The translations under genes and the position numbers were made by a program. From Dermatemys mawii (taxonomy: Eukaryota; Chordata; Testudines; Dermatemydidae), in assembly GCA_007922305.1 (NCBI GenBank), contig ML677374.1:11214492-11278491 (forward strand): a stretch of 64,000 nucleotides of DNA, read 5' to 3'. Below, one piece after another: positions 35,577 to 46,793 of this stretch (the first letter of the stretch is position 1; each line of letters begins with the position of its first letter). Under the pieces are notes generated by a model, which ran no database searches, was not told the DNA's origin, and was given only the letters and a program-made list of their open reading frames with translations.

Positions 35577-36225
35577 GGCTAGAGGGCAGGGACGGAAGAT
35601 GGCTAAACATCATCTGATGGTGTTTCTCAGCCCCCGGTAGCCTGGGAGTCCCTCTGCAAGGACCTGCCCTGCTGTGCACTAGGTGGTAGCATCTGGAAGC
35701 AGATGTAGGGGGTACGTGACCCTGCTAACGTCTGCCTCAGACATCAGGAACATTGGTGCATTTCCTTCCCCCTGGGCTAAATGAGCCATTTTCCCCGCGC
35801 CAGCCTTATGCAGACAGAAAGGCTAAAGGAACCTCCACAGAGCTGCTGCTACTCTCCTGCCCTCCCTCGCGTCATGATGTGGGTCAGATAGAAAACAACA
35901 CAATTTAGCATATTATGATACCAGCACGTTCCCTGCTCTGTGCGTCTCCTCTTGTATATTTGCAAAGGAGTAAGCATCCAGCTACGTCCTCCCAAGCACA
36001 GCCTGGCTGAATGCAAAATACTTCCCCTGAATACCAAACTCCACAGCTCTCACTGGCGGCAGGCACTGGAGGTCAGAGCAGTTGCGTGTTCCTTAAAAGG
36101 ACTGCTGCATATTTTTTTTTAGATTTTTATTTAATTTTTAAGGTTTCCTTACCATTTTCAAAGGTGTATTTCAGCCAAGGAGAAGGGTGCTGCTGCAGGG
36201 GAAGAGGATATTTTAGTCACCTCTA

Positions 36226-36245
36226 TTTTGTTGTTGTTGTTGTTA
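36226..36245 (+). repeat. (TTG)n microsatellite
   Basis: A short uninterrupted TTG repeat. Confidence 0.8.
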
Positions 36246-37099
36246 CTGTAAAAAGTAAAGCTAGGGAAAAATAATATATTTGGAATATTTCAGGTCTCTA
36301 AGGAAACCTGATTACGACAGTCGTATTGCTTTTCTTGCTATTGAAAGGAGCTGAGATACTACTTTAATGAAGGTGGTATAGTAAACCAAGTAGAATAGAC
36401 TAGAGTGTGGAAAACCTGCTTCTCCTTACTGTGTGTGTTTGCACTCCTGCACTCTTACCCCCAGGCTGAGCCCAGAGCCCCCTTCCACACGCTGAACCCC
36501 TCGGTCCCAACCCAGAACCCATACTCCTCCCCAACCCCAAGCCCCTGCCCCAGGTCAGTGAAAGTGAGGGGAGGGGAAGAGCGAGTGACGAAGGAGAGGA
36601 GGATGGAGTGAGTGGGGCAGAGTCTTGAAGAAGGGGCAGGGCATGGCCCAAGCCTCAGGGAAGGGGGCAGGGCAAAGGTGTTTGGGTTTGTGTGATTTGA
36701 CAGTTGGCAACCCTAGATTGAAAGGATGCACTCTTGTGTTCTGGTAGCGAGCCATTGCTGATACATTTTTTTAAAAAAAGGTGATCTGAAAAGAAAAATG
36801 TATAACAAAGGTATTGTATCAAGTCTGGTCTTCCCTGTTTTTGCTGGAGGTTTCCAAGGAGGACCGGAGAACTGGAATGGGAACCTGTTTTGCTTTCAGT
36901 TGAATCTTTAAACATTTAGGAGGAATGATCTTTTTGTAAGATTAGGACATTTGACTTACAGTGAATAAAAGCAAAAAAAATAGCTTTAAATAGTTAGGCA
37001 GCATGAGTAATATGGACTGTCAAATACATATGAGGCATGACTGTGTTATTTAGATGTGTCCACACAACAGCCTTTTAAATTGTATCATATAACTGACTT

Positions 37100-37190
37100 A
37101 AACTGATGAAGAGCTCTGTGTAAGCCAAAAGCTTCTTTCTCATCAACAGAAGTTGGTCCAATAAAAATTATTACCTGACCTCTCCCTTAT
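37100..37190 (+). repeat. Dispersed tail repeat, probably the 3' end of a Penelope-like element
   Basis: The text tgaagagctctgtgtaagcc aaaagcttctttctcatcaa cagaagttggtccaataaaa attattacctgacctc is the better-preserved copy of the repeat at 6090-6205. The inverse of its end is at the terminus of the element at 14308. Confidence 0.6.
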
Positions 37191-37372
37191 TTCTCTGATA
37201 TATCTGGTTCAGATAAAAATATCACAAAACAGTTATGAATATCTGGTTGTATCTGTAACATAGACAGAGCTTTACCAAACATCCCTTTATATGGTGCACC
37301 ATAGTCATAACTTGACAATTTCTCTGGGTTACAACTCTTTTCTATGCTATACAAAATGATCTATCCTAGTTC

Positions 37373-37620
37373 AGGGCCCTTCAGACAACTTCGTCTTTAA
37401 AGCAGTACCAGTATAGTTAAAGCAGTATGACCCCACTGTGGTGTGGGCACGGTTATACCAATTTTGCTATTCCCATATGAGAAGGGGGATAAGTTATATT
37501 TGTATAAGGCATCTTGATATTGTTTCAGCTGTGTTTGGTATAATTATTTTGATTTAAAAAAATCACACCCTTAACTGAAAGAGTTATATTGGTACAAGAT
37601 CTGTGTGTAGACCAAGCTTT
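37373..37620. mobile_element. Foldback MITE-like element
   Basis: The left end agggcccttcagacaact and the inverted right end aaagcttggtctacacacag are weakly complementary. The interior has agcagtaccagtatagttaa on one side and gagttatattggtacaagat on the other as an inner inverted match. No clear target duplication was found. Confidence 0.45.
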
Positions 37621-38142
37621 AGTTATTTGTATGGGCCAAAATCATGTAAGGCAGAATTAGATTGATTACGTTGAATAGATTAAACCTGGTGAGTGAGAAC
37701 AGAGCAGTATCTGGTTCATGAACTCCAGTGTGTTTAGTATCAACAGCATTTTGTGCAAGGATGGAAGCTGTGTGGAAGTACCAATTACACTGAAAATTCT
37801 AGGGGAAAAATAAATTTCTCCTTTAGAAATTAAATGCTGAGCTTTCTTGGGCAGCTGTACCAGCTAAACTCAACTAACATAGCCGTGAAACACCAGGGCG
37901 CAGAATATTAGATCCTTTATTAGGAGCTTTGCTTTTTGCTGTGCTGTTTGGAATAACCATGAAATCTTCCTACAATACCAGCTGAAAACATTTTCTTGTA
38001 TCTTAGTGGTGGGGGGGGTGTTTTGGCTTTAGCGGGATGGATAATTCATTGCCTTTCAAAGGGAAACTCTGGAAAAGATGAATGGATTCTAAATTTTAAA
38101 ATTAAATAACATGAAACAAACAAAAAAAAAGCCTCCTGCTCT

Positions 38143-38400
38143 GGCCTACACTACAGAATTAATTTGGAATAATTCAAATGTAATTACTCTGAATAATCCA
38201 CACCACTGAGTGACATAGTTGTACTGACCTAAGTGCCGATGTAGACGGCTTTGTGTTGGCAGGAGAGGTTTGCCCACTGACAAAGCTGAGGTGGATTAAC
38301 TTTGCGGACAGGAGAGCTCTCTCCCATCAGCACAGAACATCTTTACTGAAGTGCTGCATGAGTGCAATGGCACTGATTCAGTGCTTTGAGGGTAGCTCTG
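38143..38400. mobile_element. MITE, 'gacataagtgccg' family, copy 1
   Basis: The text ggcctacactacag ... agtgacatagttgtactgac ctaagtgccgatgtagacgg ... acaggagagctctctcccat is shared in the same order with 50673-50900. Outer limits are approximate. Confidence 0.55.
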
Positions 38401-38930
38401 CTCTAAGAGGTCAACAGGAAGAGAACAGATTGCTTGACACAAGCACTTCACTGGTTCCTTGTACGTGAAAAATGACCTTGCTCAGACATAAAGTTCTGCT
38501 ACCTTAAACCACATTTCTTAGCTGGGAGACTCTTCCACCTGACAAATGGAATAGCTCAACTACAAAAGTGGTTTAATCAGACTAGCCTTTATTTATGTGG
38601 CACTGACTTGGATGACCCTAAGGAACTCTCACCCCTTACAGGCATATGACAAACCTTTCATTCTGGCTAAAGAACTTTATCAAGTCCAGTTATTTTTTAT
38701 TTCAGTAAAAACCACTTACAGCTGCTCTTATTTGTTCTGGGGGTGGGGACAAGATGCCTCTCTTCTGTCCAATAATAGATTTTGTAGTGTGCTTTCCAGT
38801 GCAATAGGAAATGGGTTCCAGTGGTGGATCTTTGTTCACCTGTGATCAGTATTTTTAGAACTCTCCTCCTTGTACTCCATCACTGTTGAATAGGAGAGGC
38901 CTGTAGCATCTTGGATGCGTTATGGAAAAG

Positions 38931-38967
38931 TTTCTTTTTCTTTCTTTCTTTCTTTTTTCTTTCTTTC
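38931..38967 (+). repeat. (TTTC)n microsatellite
   Basis: Imperfect TTTC repeats. Confidence 0.8.
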
Positions 38968-39454
38968 ACACAGTGCTGTGAAGACTAAACTATATTACCA
39001 TAAATATTATATTTTAATTAATTCTAATAATCTGATCTAAATAAGCATAGCTGGTCTGGTAAACTAAGTGATTGCTTAATGAATAAATTGATTACTAGAT
39101 GCTTCTCTCTCCCTTTTTTAACTTCAGAGGTGGCTCATAAGCTTCTCAATGTGCAATTTCATAGCTCAGCTCTCTGAATGAGTTTCTCTCCCATGCTTTA
39201 AACCCAATGTGGGCGAGGGGGGAATGGGATATGGCCATTGCATATTAACTGGGACATTTGGAAAGCATTGCCTCTGCTAGACTTCTCACATGCTGGAGAA
39301 GTCACTTAAAGCAGTGCTTTTACAGGCAGCCACTAATTGTTGAGCACTCACAAGTAAAGTTGGGAGCTGTGGTTACTCAGTATCCCTGAAATATCAGTCC
39401 CATGGTGTCTCAAGTTGGGCATTGAAAATGAGTGGAAATTTGCACAGAAGTTGG

Positions 39455-39590
39455 CCCCTGTCTTTCTTTGCCTCAGATCCCAACTGTAAAATTTAGAGAA
39501 TGATACCCACCTCCCCTTCCGCACAGAGCTGTGGTGAAGATGAATGAATGTTTGTGAGGCAAGTAGGATACTGAACTGATGAGCACCGTT
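39455..39590 (+). repeat. MIR/CORE-like SINE fragment, sense
   Basis: The text ttgcctcagatcccaactgt aaaatttagagaatgatacc cacctccccttccgcacaga gctgtggtgaagatgaatga is the middle and tail of the family. Confidence 0.5.
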
Positions 39591-40604
39591 TATTTATTTT
39601 TTTGAAAAGCCAATGAGTAATAACAAATTCCATGTTTAGTGCAGGGTCGAGTGGGTTGTTTGGGGCCATATATTGAGTGAGGAGGATAAAAAGAAATAGT
39701 GAACAGCTCTCTTATTACCTGAAGACTGGGACATCTTGTACATGGACTGAGATAGGGGCTCGGCTGAAAAAAAAAAACAGTATGTGATCAATACAGGATC
39801 CTAATGCACATGGGAATTGCATTTTTACATTCTGTCACTTCTGTCTTTGACTTTGCGTCCTCAATACCTTTTTTCTTTTTCTTTTTTTTCTTTTTTTTTT
39901 AAAAACCATAGGAATTGTGGGGCGGGGGGGGCAGTTTGTATGGACTATGTCTATAGTTCCTCATACTTAATTATCAGCTTCCCAATTGTTCAAATGTTGC
40001 AGAGCTTTCTGGTAACTGCAGTGATGATTGCAGAGCTTCTTACATTCTGGGAGCCTCTTAGGCAAAAATGATTTGGGTCTCATCCACCTTGACCTATTTT
40101 TGCTTTAGCTGATCATTTGGCAAACTGTTCATCTCCTGCAACATGTCAGACTTCCTGAAATCTTAAAGGATCTGCAATAATCCTTCCACTTTTGCACACT
40201 GCCTGATAGCCATTGCTCTCTCATCTCCTAATGATAGCCTCATTTGTACTGTGGAGGCTATTTCTGTAGCATAGGCATTGATAGCTTGCAGCAGGTTGGC
40301 CCGATGGCCTAGTGGCACAGCCAGAGGAGATGGAGGCAAGCCAGGGACAGCCGGCACTGTGGTATGTTTACCTGCAGTGCAGTCATTTGGGGAGAGAGGT
40401 AATTTTGAGGTAATATGGTTTCCAGGGGAGTATGAGGAACTGACATGTCATTTGACAGATGCCTGGTGAATTTTTACTGCAATGTAAGTTGCTGTTATCG
40501 TTGGACTGCTCTCCTCTACCCAAGTGCTAAAAAGCAACCTGCTCGTTTTTGACTTGTAATAGACGTTGTGGAGAGCAAGTACCAGACTCTGTGTTTGTTT
40601 AACC

Positions 40605-40924
40605 CAGTGATTCTCAGATTGTGCGTTGGGACCCCAAAGTAGGCCGTGACTCCATTTTAGTGGAGTCACTAGGGCTGGCTTAGACTTGCTGGGGTCCGGG
40701 GCCAAAGCTGAAACCCAAGCCCCGCCGCCCAGGGCCAAAGGCGAAGCCCGAGGGCTTCAGCCCAGAGGCTGGGGCTCAGGTTACAGGCTCTCTGACTGGG
40801 GTTGAAGCCCTTGGGGCTGTGGCCTGGGGTGGAAGGGCTGGGGTTTGACTTTGGCCCAGCCACTCATGTAGTAATTTTTATTGTCAGAAAGGGGTCTTGG
40901 TGCAATGAAGTTTTAGAACCCCTG
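40605..40924. mobile_element. Nonautonomous hAT-type element, same family as 35239-35576
   Basis: This is a 320-bp element from CAGTGATTCTCAGATTGTGC to TTTTAGAACCCCTG, flanked by gtttaacc (40597-40604) and atttaacc (40925-40932), 7 of 8 identical. The GC-rich interior has ggggctcaggttacaggctc, matched by ggggctcaggctacaggccc in the other copy. Confidence 0.85.
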
Positions 40925-41439
40925 ATTTAACCTCTTGCCACTCCACCGAGAATATGAATTGTTGCAGCCCCAGCTCCAGAGCTTTAGCTCTCTAGCTCAA
41001 ATTGTAGCAGCTCATTGTTTTAGCTCAGACGGTCTCTAGTACATGGGCCAAGCTGGCAGCTGTCACATCTGCATCTCCAAGATCTGGTTACCAGGCTGAG
41101 GTTTAAATGGATACTCATCAGGGTAACTTCATCTCTGGTGTTAGACAACAAGCTTCTGTCACTCGTTCCCAAGTGGAAGCATCTGAGCTGCAGTTACAGC
41201 CCTAGTGTTCGATCACTGTCTTGCAGGGTCAACGGCTAGAGAGGGTCCTGCTGTCTCATATGAGTAGGCTCAGAGTCTCTTCTAATCAGGACACAGTCAT
41301 TCAGTCCTTGGGAGAGTTCTGAGCTCCCTTTCCTTGCAAGGGCAATGAACAAGTGGCAGTCCCTTGAAAACAGGTGCAAATGGGAAGTTGCAGTGTGGAT
41401 AGATAATAGAATCATTGGATGCAAAGACTTGGTGGTCAG

Positions 41440-41692
41440 TTCAGCTCTCTGGTTCTTGCAGGCAGATCCCAGATTATGCAACATCTTATCTAGGAATGTG
41501 GCCGATTGTCCATCACGTCCATCACTTGCGATCTTTAAGTCAAGATTGGCTAGTTTCTAAAAGAGATGCTATAGCTCAAACCGAAGTTATATATTCAGCG
41601 AAGTAACCAGTGGGTGAAGTTCTTTGGCCTGTGTCATGTCATAGGTCAGGCTAGATGATCAGAATGGTCCCTTCTGCTTTAAAGTCTATAAA
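41440..41692 (+). mobile_element. CR1 LINE 3' end
   Basis: It runs from ctaggaatgtggccgattgt ... cgatctttaagtcaagattg to ggtcaggctagatgatcaga atggtcccttctgctttaaa gtctataaaac, the layout of a CR1 3' subfamily distinct from the one at 29098. Confidence 0.7.
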
Positions 41693-43679
41693 ACAGGCAC
41701 ACAACTTTTCTTGGAAATAGCTCAGTGGCTGTAGCTGTTCTGCACCTTTCCTCTGTATGATTTTAGAGCACAACAGGGTGGCAATCCCAGAATTGCATAA
41801 TTTTTACACACAGTTACTATATGGCTGCACAGAGTGATGCAGAGCAGGATAGAGAGTCGCTGCAGCTAACTATTAAGAGAATAAAAATGAATGGAAGGGT
41901 CGTGCATGCTTGTGACCCAAGCTGTAAGTGACTCCCTCGTTAATTCAAATATATTCACCTAAACTGCATTCTGGAGGTCAAACACAAGAAAAATGTGGGT
42001 ACTTATCAGTCCACACACACCAGATTTTTATCTCCATTTATATATGTGCCTTCTCCTTTGTGCCATGGCCAGGGTTTTTCAGGAAGTGTTCCTCTGGGTG
42101 CTAATTTAGCATCAAAATCTCTGCCTGAAAATGTATTTACATTTGCAAAGTCCGCTGTCCTTGATCGATTTCTCATTGCTAGAGAATTGGTCTCCCTTTC
42201 GCAATCTCACTCCAGGAAATGGGAGCAAACCAGGTTCTTCATTGTCATTAGAACTCAGCCAAACCCAAGCAATGAAAGGATAATGGCCATGTGCTATGTT
42301 CAGTCGTCTTAAAGCAGGGCAACACTGCCTAGGACTGTGAGGAAACTAAAGCAGCAAGGAAAAAAGCAAGTAAGTTGATATATCTGTTTTCTAGAATATT
42401 GTCTCTCCTCAATGCACAGGAGACTCTAACAACAATAGGGTCTAGTTCATCCCGTTAATGTTACACTGCAATAACATATGTTCTGGGCTATATTTTCATT
42501 GTTATGCAAAGTTTTAGCTATACAGTTTCCAGCCCATCTTCCACTTTGACCTTAATGGAAGACAGTGGGTTGTATTAGGGATACTTTTGAACATGGTTTT
42601 ATAGTCATGATTACAGGGTACTCTGAATTATACTCAAAAGTAAAAAGGTTAAAGCTTAATGTTTAATCTGTCAACACCTCTGCTATAAATTTTGTTTCCT
42701 TTGGAATTATTTTTATTATCCTGGGGTGTTGTATTATAGGGGATGGGGCATAAAAATTCACAGAGCAACTCTTTAAAAAATCCTCTTTAGGTAGACAAAG
42801 GGAAGCTAGACTTCAGGACTACAACCAAAGGGAAGCTAGTGGACTGGCTGTAGTAGATCAGACTGCAGGACTTCAAGCCCACCTAAACCCTGAAGAAGTT
42901 TGGCTTCATATTTGTGTGACTCAAGTCTGTCTGCCTAATGAATGAAGAGTGCCATCAAATCCAAACATCCCCAAATGCCTTGGATAGTCCCAAAGTTAGT
43001 ATCTTGGCCCCATCTGTGCTAAAACCTAAAATTTCTGAATAAGCCAGCATTCGATTGCTCTGAATATCTAATAATCTCTGCCAAGGAGGATTTCTATAGG
43101 CATGGTATAGGTACTGACTGTGATTGAATGCATCATAGATTATAATTCGATGAGAGATGTGCCTTGCTGTGATTGTTAGGGGAGTGAGGAAAGAGCAACT
43201 GTGGGTCAAACTCTACCTTCAGTTAAGGCCTGATCCTTCAAGATGCTGAGCGGTCCTCTGAGCTGATCTTAACTCCTGCTGACCTGAGGGGGAGCTAAAT
43301 TCATTCAGTATTGTCCCTTTACAGCATCTTATTCCCAAGAGAAACCCCACTGATTTTAATTCTGCAATTACAACTGTATTATATGGGGTATACCTGAGGA
43401 CAGAAAGCAGCCCTTTATGTTCGTTTTCCCATGAATTGTACACTGGTATTTAAGGATTTTTCTGATGACTGTTGAACACCATAAAAGGAGTTCTTGGTTT
43501 AAACTGTGATTTGTCTCTCTGATACAGGAGATCCCGTGAGTCTGATGGTGGGAAGTGTTTATTCTGTTATGTTTAAAATAAATGTCAAAAGGGATCTTTT
43601 CTGTTATGTAAAATCCTGGTTCTGCTTAGGTCATATGCTAGTCACCAGTTTTAACTGAAAGTGCAGCAAATAAGGAAAT

Positions 43680-43915
43680 AAAATATCTTTGCATTTTTGT
43701 GGCATCTTTCATTGGAGGCTTTCAAAACAGTGTACAAACTTCAATGAATTCAACTCCAGAACAGCCTTGTTGAAGTAGTAGTATGTTTACATGGGTAAAC
43801 TGAGGCACAAAGTGGTGACTATAAATGGCTTGGCCAAAGTTCTAGTAAGTCAGAAAGTGAGACCAGGCGTCCTGACACTTGTATTATGCAGCACTCCCTG
43901 CTTCTCTTCTTAGTA
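43680..43915 (-). repeat. MIR/CORE-like SINE, inverted, diverged
   Basis: It contains tggaggctttcaaaacagtg tacaaac, then gggtaaactgaggcacaaag, ttggccaaagttctagtaag and gcactccctgcttct, in the family's inverted order. Confidence 0.5.
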
Positions 43916-44404
43916 AATGAAATGACACTGTCTCTAGTAGAAAATGTCATGTGGATAATTCAATATATTGGGGTCAGATGTGCAGAAGCAAATATATGCG
44001 TGGTCAGGTACTAGTAGTTATTTAAAATGCAAATTGTTTTCTTGATAATCTGGCTAATATCTTTAACCCAGTTTGTCAGGTAGTGTATGTTTCTATTGCG
44101 GCATTTCCTTCTAAGCAAGGCACTGCGGTGTACATCATCTTGAATTCACTGTCACCTTGCATTGCATTCCACAACATGATCCAGTGTGATGTGATTGATA
44201 TAGTCTGACTTGATGTCACAAAGTTCTGCCTCCCACAGGGAAGCAAAAAGAGCACCGTCTCTCTGCCTATGAATATTTAAAAAATCTGCTTTCAAAGATG
44301 TGGGGTCCCCATGCCTCCCATCCTCGCCTTACCAGACTACCCAGGAAATGAATGTTGGCATTGACTTTTTTGTCATGGAGTTGAATCTTATATAAGTTGC
44401 TGGG

Positions 44405-44525
44405 TGGTCTGGCCTTGATCCAGCAAAGCATTAAGCACATGCTTAGCTGTAAGTGTGTGAGGATCATTCCCAATGATATGAATGAAGCTATGCACAGACT
44501 GAAGTGCCTTGCTGGTTTGGGGCAA
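44405..44525. repeat. Palindromic 'cttaagcacatgctta' repeat
   Basis: Left arm gatccagcaaagcattaagc acatgcttagc; right part gactgaagtgccttgctggt ttgggg. Same class as 24545-24690. Confidence 0.5.
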
Positions 44526-45112
44526 GACTGCTCAGCAGCTGGCAGGACTGAGCCTGTTATGGATCCCTGCTACGTTCTTCAGAGCAATGCTTGTTGCTTC
44601 CCCCTCAGAATGTTCTTTCCATCTCTGCGTGTCTTCCTGAAAATTGACTGCCACCCTTGAGTGGGCAGAGATCATCATTCTGGAAGGGGAATCATCTCTG
44701 CTCGGCTTATTTGACATAGATTTTCTGCTCGGATAAGAATTTCATTTATATGGGTTTCAACAAATGAGGCGTACATACAAATGGAGAACAGCAAACAATT
44801 ATCTTAGTTACACTGAAAAGGGCAAATACCTACAGCCCACAAAACACATGCGTACATGCAAATGGAGGTGTTGCCATTAATCAGTATTTACTCAGAAGTA
44901 ACCACACACTGCAGTATCTAAGATACCTCGGTTAACACTGGCTTTCTCCTAATGACACTGTCCAGAGCTGCTCTAGTCTGATCTTTTAGTAGTGATTAAT
45001 TCTGGATCATTTAAGAATAGAACTCACACAAGCTCCTGTGGGGTCAATCTGTTCCCATTGGGTGCAAATGAGTGCAGATGGGTGCAGGATTGGGGAGAGA
45101 AACAGGAAGGTC

Positions 45113-45160
45113 CCAATGATCAGAGTGCTAGCTTGAGACATGGAAGACTCGGGTTCAGCT
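45113..45160 (+). repeat. SINE head, interrupted by a MITE-like insertion
   Basis: The text atgatcagagtgctagcttg agacatggaagactcgggttcagct is the tRNA-like head of the SINE family, ending with a B-box-like gggttcagc. The body resumes at 45395. Confidence 0.55.
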
Positions 45161-45394
45161 AATGCCACATCTACACTAGAACAGCACTAAAAAGCCCTCC
45201 TGATGTTGCCAGTTTATTCTGGCAAAAGAGTGCTCTTTGCTGGTAGAGTACTTGTTTCAGCTCCCTGGATAACATAAGCTAAATGGGCAAAAACAGTTTC
45301 TTGCTGGCGTAACTGCATCTATATTAGAGCTTGTCATAAAAATCCCACCCTTTACATGACGTTGCTATATCTGCAAATGTTTCTAATGTGGACC
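45161..45394. mobile_element. MITE-like insertion inside a SINE
   Basis: The left end ccacatctacactagaacag and the inverted right end ccacattagaaacatttgc are partly complementary. Interior text is tttattctggcaaaagagtg and tggtagagtacttgtttcag. Exact ends and target duplication are unresolved. Confidence 0.5.
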
Positions 45395-45540
45395 TGATCT
45401 CAATATGTGGTCCTAGGCAAGTCTCTTAATCTTTCTATGCCCCCATTCCCAAATTGTCAAACAAGGAGAACAGCACTTCCCTACTTGAGAGAAGTGGATT
45501 AAAAGATTGTGAGGTGCTCTGGTACTGTGGTGATAGGGAG
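45395..45540 (+). repeat. SINE body, continuation of 45113-45160
   Basis: The text atatgtggtcctaggcaagt ctcttaatctttctatgccc ... ttgtcaaacaaggagaacag cacttccctacttgagagaa ... agattgtgaggtgctctggt actgtggtgatag is the normal continuation of the family's core and tail. Confidence 0.6.
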
Positions 45541-46044
45541 CAGAAAAGTGTGAAGAGGCAGATGTGCATTGTACTCGCCTTTTGAAAACCTGGAAAAGCA
45601 ACGTATTTGAAAGATTCTTTAACCACTACAGAAGCACTGTCTGTCTGTCTTGGTATTTTGTGTTAATCCTTCTGTAAAGTCCTCCGAGGTGATAATTAAT
45701 ACTTGGACACATAATAAACCACACCAGGGCTCATTTACAAAACACAATATACTGTGGGGTCGTGGGACTGCACAGGCTGAGTTCATCAGTGGCACAAGCT
45801 GTCTCCTCTTTCTGCTAACAACACTGGATCTGTGTCTACACTGTCTTCTCTGCATACAGAGTACACAGGACTTTCAGGAGATAGGCATGGATGAAAGCTG
45901 ATAAGAGTTGCCTTGTGGTTACATTATTGTTCTTTGTATGGTAACCTCCACTGCAGGATTTAACTGGACCTGAATAAGAGTCTGGGAAGATTTCATTCTC
46001 TACAGGCTGATTTGCAAACAGGATGATGTTAATAATAAATTAAT

Positions 46045-46260
46045 TAATATTTAGCTCTTACACAGAGCTTTTTCCTTTGCAGATCTCAAAGCACTTTACA
46101 AGGGAGATCAGTATAACTGTCCCCACTTTTTACAAATGGGGAATTTGTGGCACAGGGAGATGATGTAATGGGACCAAAGTCACCTAGCAAACCTTTGGCA
46201 GAACTAGGAACAGAACCCATGTCTCCTGAGTCCCAGTCCAGTGCTGCCATTTTGCCTCCC
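46045..46260 (-). repeat. Nearly full-length MIR/CORE-like SINE, inverted, upstream of the second CALN1 exon
   Basis: The text tttagctcttacacagagct ... agatctcaaagcactttaca agggagatcagtataactgt ... atggggaatttgtggcacag ... ctcctgagtcccagtccagt gctgccat is the best inverted copy in the window. It ends about 390 bp before the exon at 46647. Confidence 0.7.
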
Positions 46261-46364
46261 TTCTATAGCTAATGGAGGCTGCTATGTTGTTGAAATGCCT
46301 GAGAACCTTTGTTTTTTAGAAGTGACTTTCTTGTAACCTTAGCAGGGCATGGGGACAGCCTTTT

Positions 46365-46450
46365 CATCTTTTTTTGTACAGCACCTAGCACAACAGGACC
46401 CGATCTTGGCTGCTCTTGGATAGTAATATAATATTAAACCACTGATAAGA
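46365..46450 (+). repeat. SINE tail fragment
   Basis: The text tttgtacagcacctagcaca acaggacccgatcttggctg is the same tail as at 4842 and 62205. Confidence 0.5.
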
Positions 46451-46646
46451 ATGGAAATGAGAGCTGTTCCCCATGCACCATAGATGTGATTTTACTGGTG
46501 ATCATGGTGTCTGGATGATGCACTTACTGCTTCACAACTTGTTTTCTTTCCAGGGGGAGAGCTATCCAGGGTGGCACATGGACTATTGAGCGACCTTTGA
46601 GATACCAATCAACTAAGACTCATTGATAGTTTCCCTCTCATTCCAG

Positions 46647-46759
46647 GGGATGGCCAGGTTGATTTTGATGAATTTATGACCATTCTTGGGCCTAAGCTGG
46701 TGTCTTCAGAAGGGAGAGATGGTTTTCTTGGAAATACAATAGACAGTATATTCTGGCAG
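46647..46759 (+). CDS. CALN1: CALN1 (calneuron-1) internal coding exon completing EF-hand 2
   Basis: This is the next CALN1 exon. The acceptor is ctctcattccag (46635-46646) and the donor is gtaagt (46760-46765). Its first two bases (GG) complete the Gly codon started at 28317. It reads (G)DGQVDFDEFMTILGPKLVS and then SEGRDGFLGNTIDSIFWQ, ending in phase 0. Joined to the upstream exon it completes the second canonical loop, D-M-D-G-D-G-Q-V-D-F-D-E, so both Ca2+ ligand sets are intact. The stretch SSEGRDGFLGNTIDSIFW is the calneuron-1 linker between the EF-hand pair and the C-terminal part; CABP7 differs here. The next exon should encode the degenerate EF-hand region and the C-terminal hydrophobic tail anchor. 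I did not find it before the end of the window. A 24-T tract begins 11 bases into the downstream intron. Confidence 0.96.
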
Positions 46760-46769
46760 GTAAGTGATC

Positions 46770-46793
46770 TTTTTTTTTTTTTTTTTTTTTTTT
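46770..46793 (+). promoter_or_regulatory. T24 tract at +11 to +34 of a CALN1 splice donor
   Basis: An uninterrupted run of 24 T starts 10 bases after the GT of the donor at 46760. U-rich tracts just downstream of 5' splice sites are known binding sites for TIA1/TIAL1, which help recruit U1 snRNP. A splicing role here is inference. The tract could equally be a poly-A tail of an inverted retroposon or simple slippage, and it is followed by aataaag. Confidence 0.45.

Larger units (their letters stand above)
28318..46646 (+). other. CALN1: CALN1 intron between the two recognised exons (18,329 bp)
   Basis: This is a complete GT-AG intron (gtaagt ... ttccag), phase 1, dividing the Gly codon at the fourth position of the second EF-hand loop. 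It carries three CR1 fragments, two copies of one hAT MITE family, several SINEs and foldback elements, all listed separately. Between them (for example 29470-31130, 32350-33150, 33300-35230, 38400-38900 and 41700-43680) I see only AT-rich intron without ORFs or RNA genes I can support. Confidence 0.9.

Noticed and set aside
35130..35679. Frames on the - strand across a GC-rich segment
   Set aside because: They overlap the hAT MITE at 35239-35576 and reflect its composition.
28174..46759. Assignment to the paralogue CABP7
   Set aside because: Residues around VLDRD, GMAMRS, PSEVELAI and the SSEGRDGFLGNTIDS linker fit calneuron-1 and not CABP7 as I recall them.
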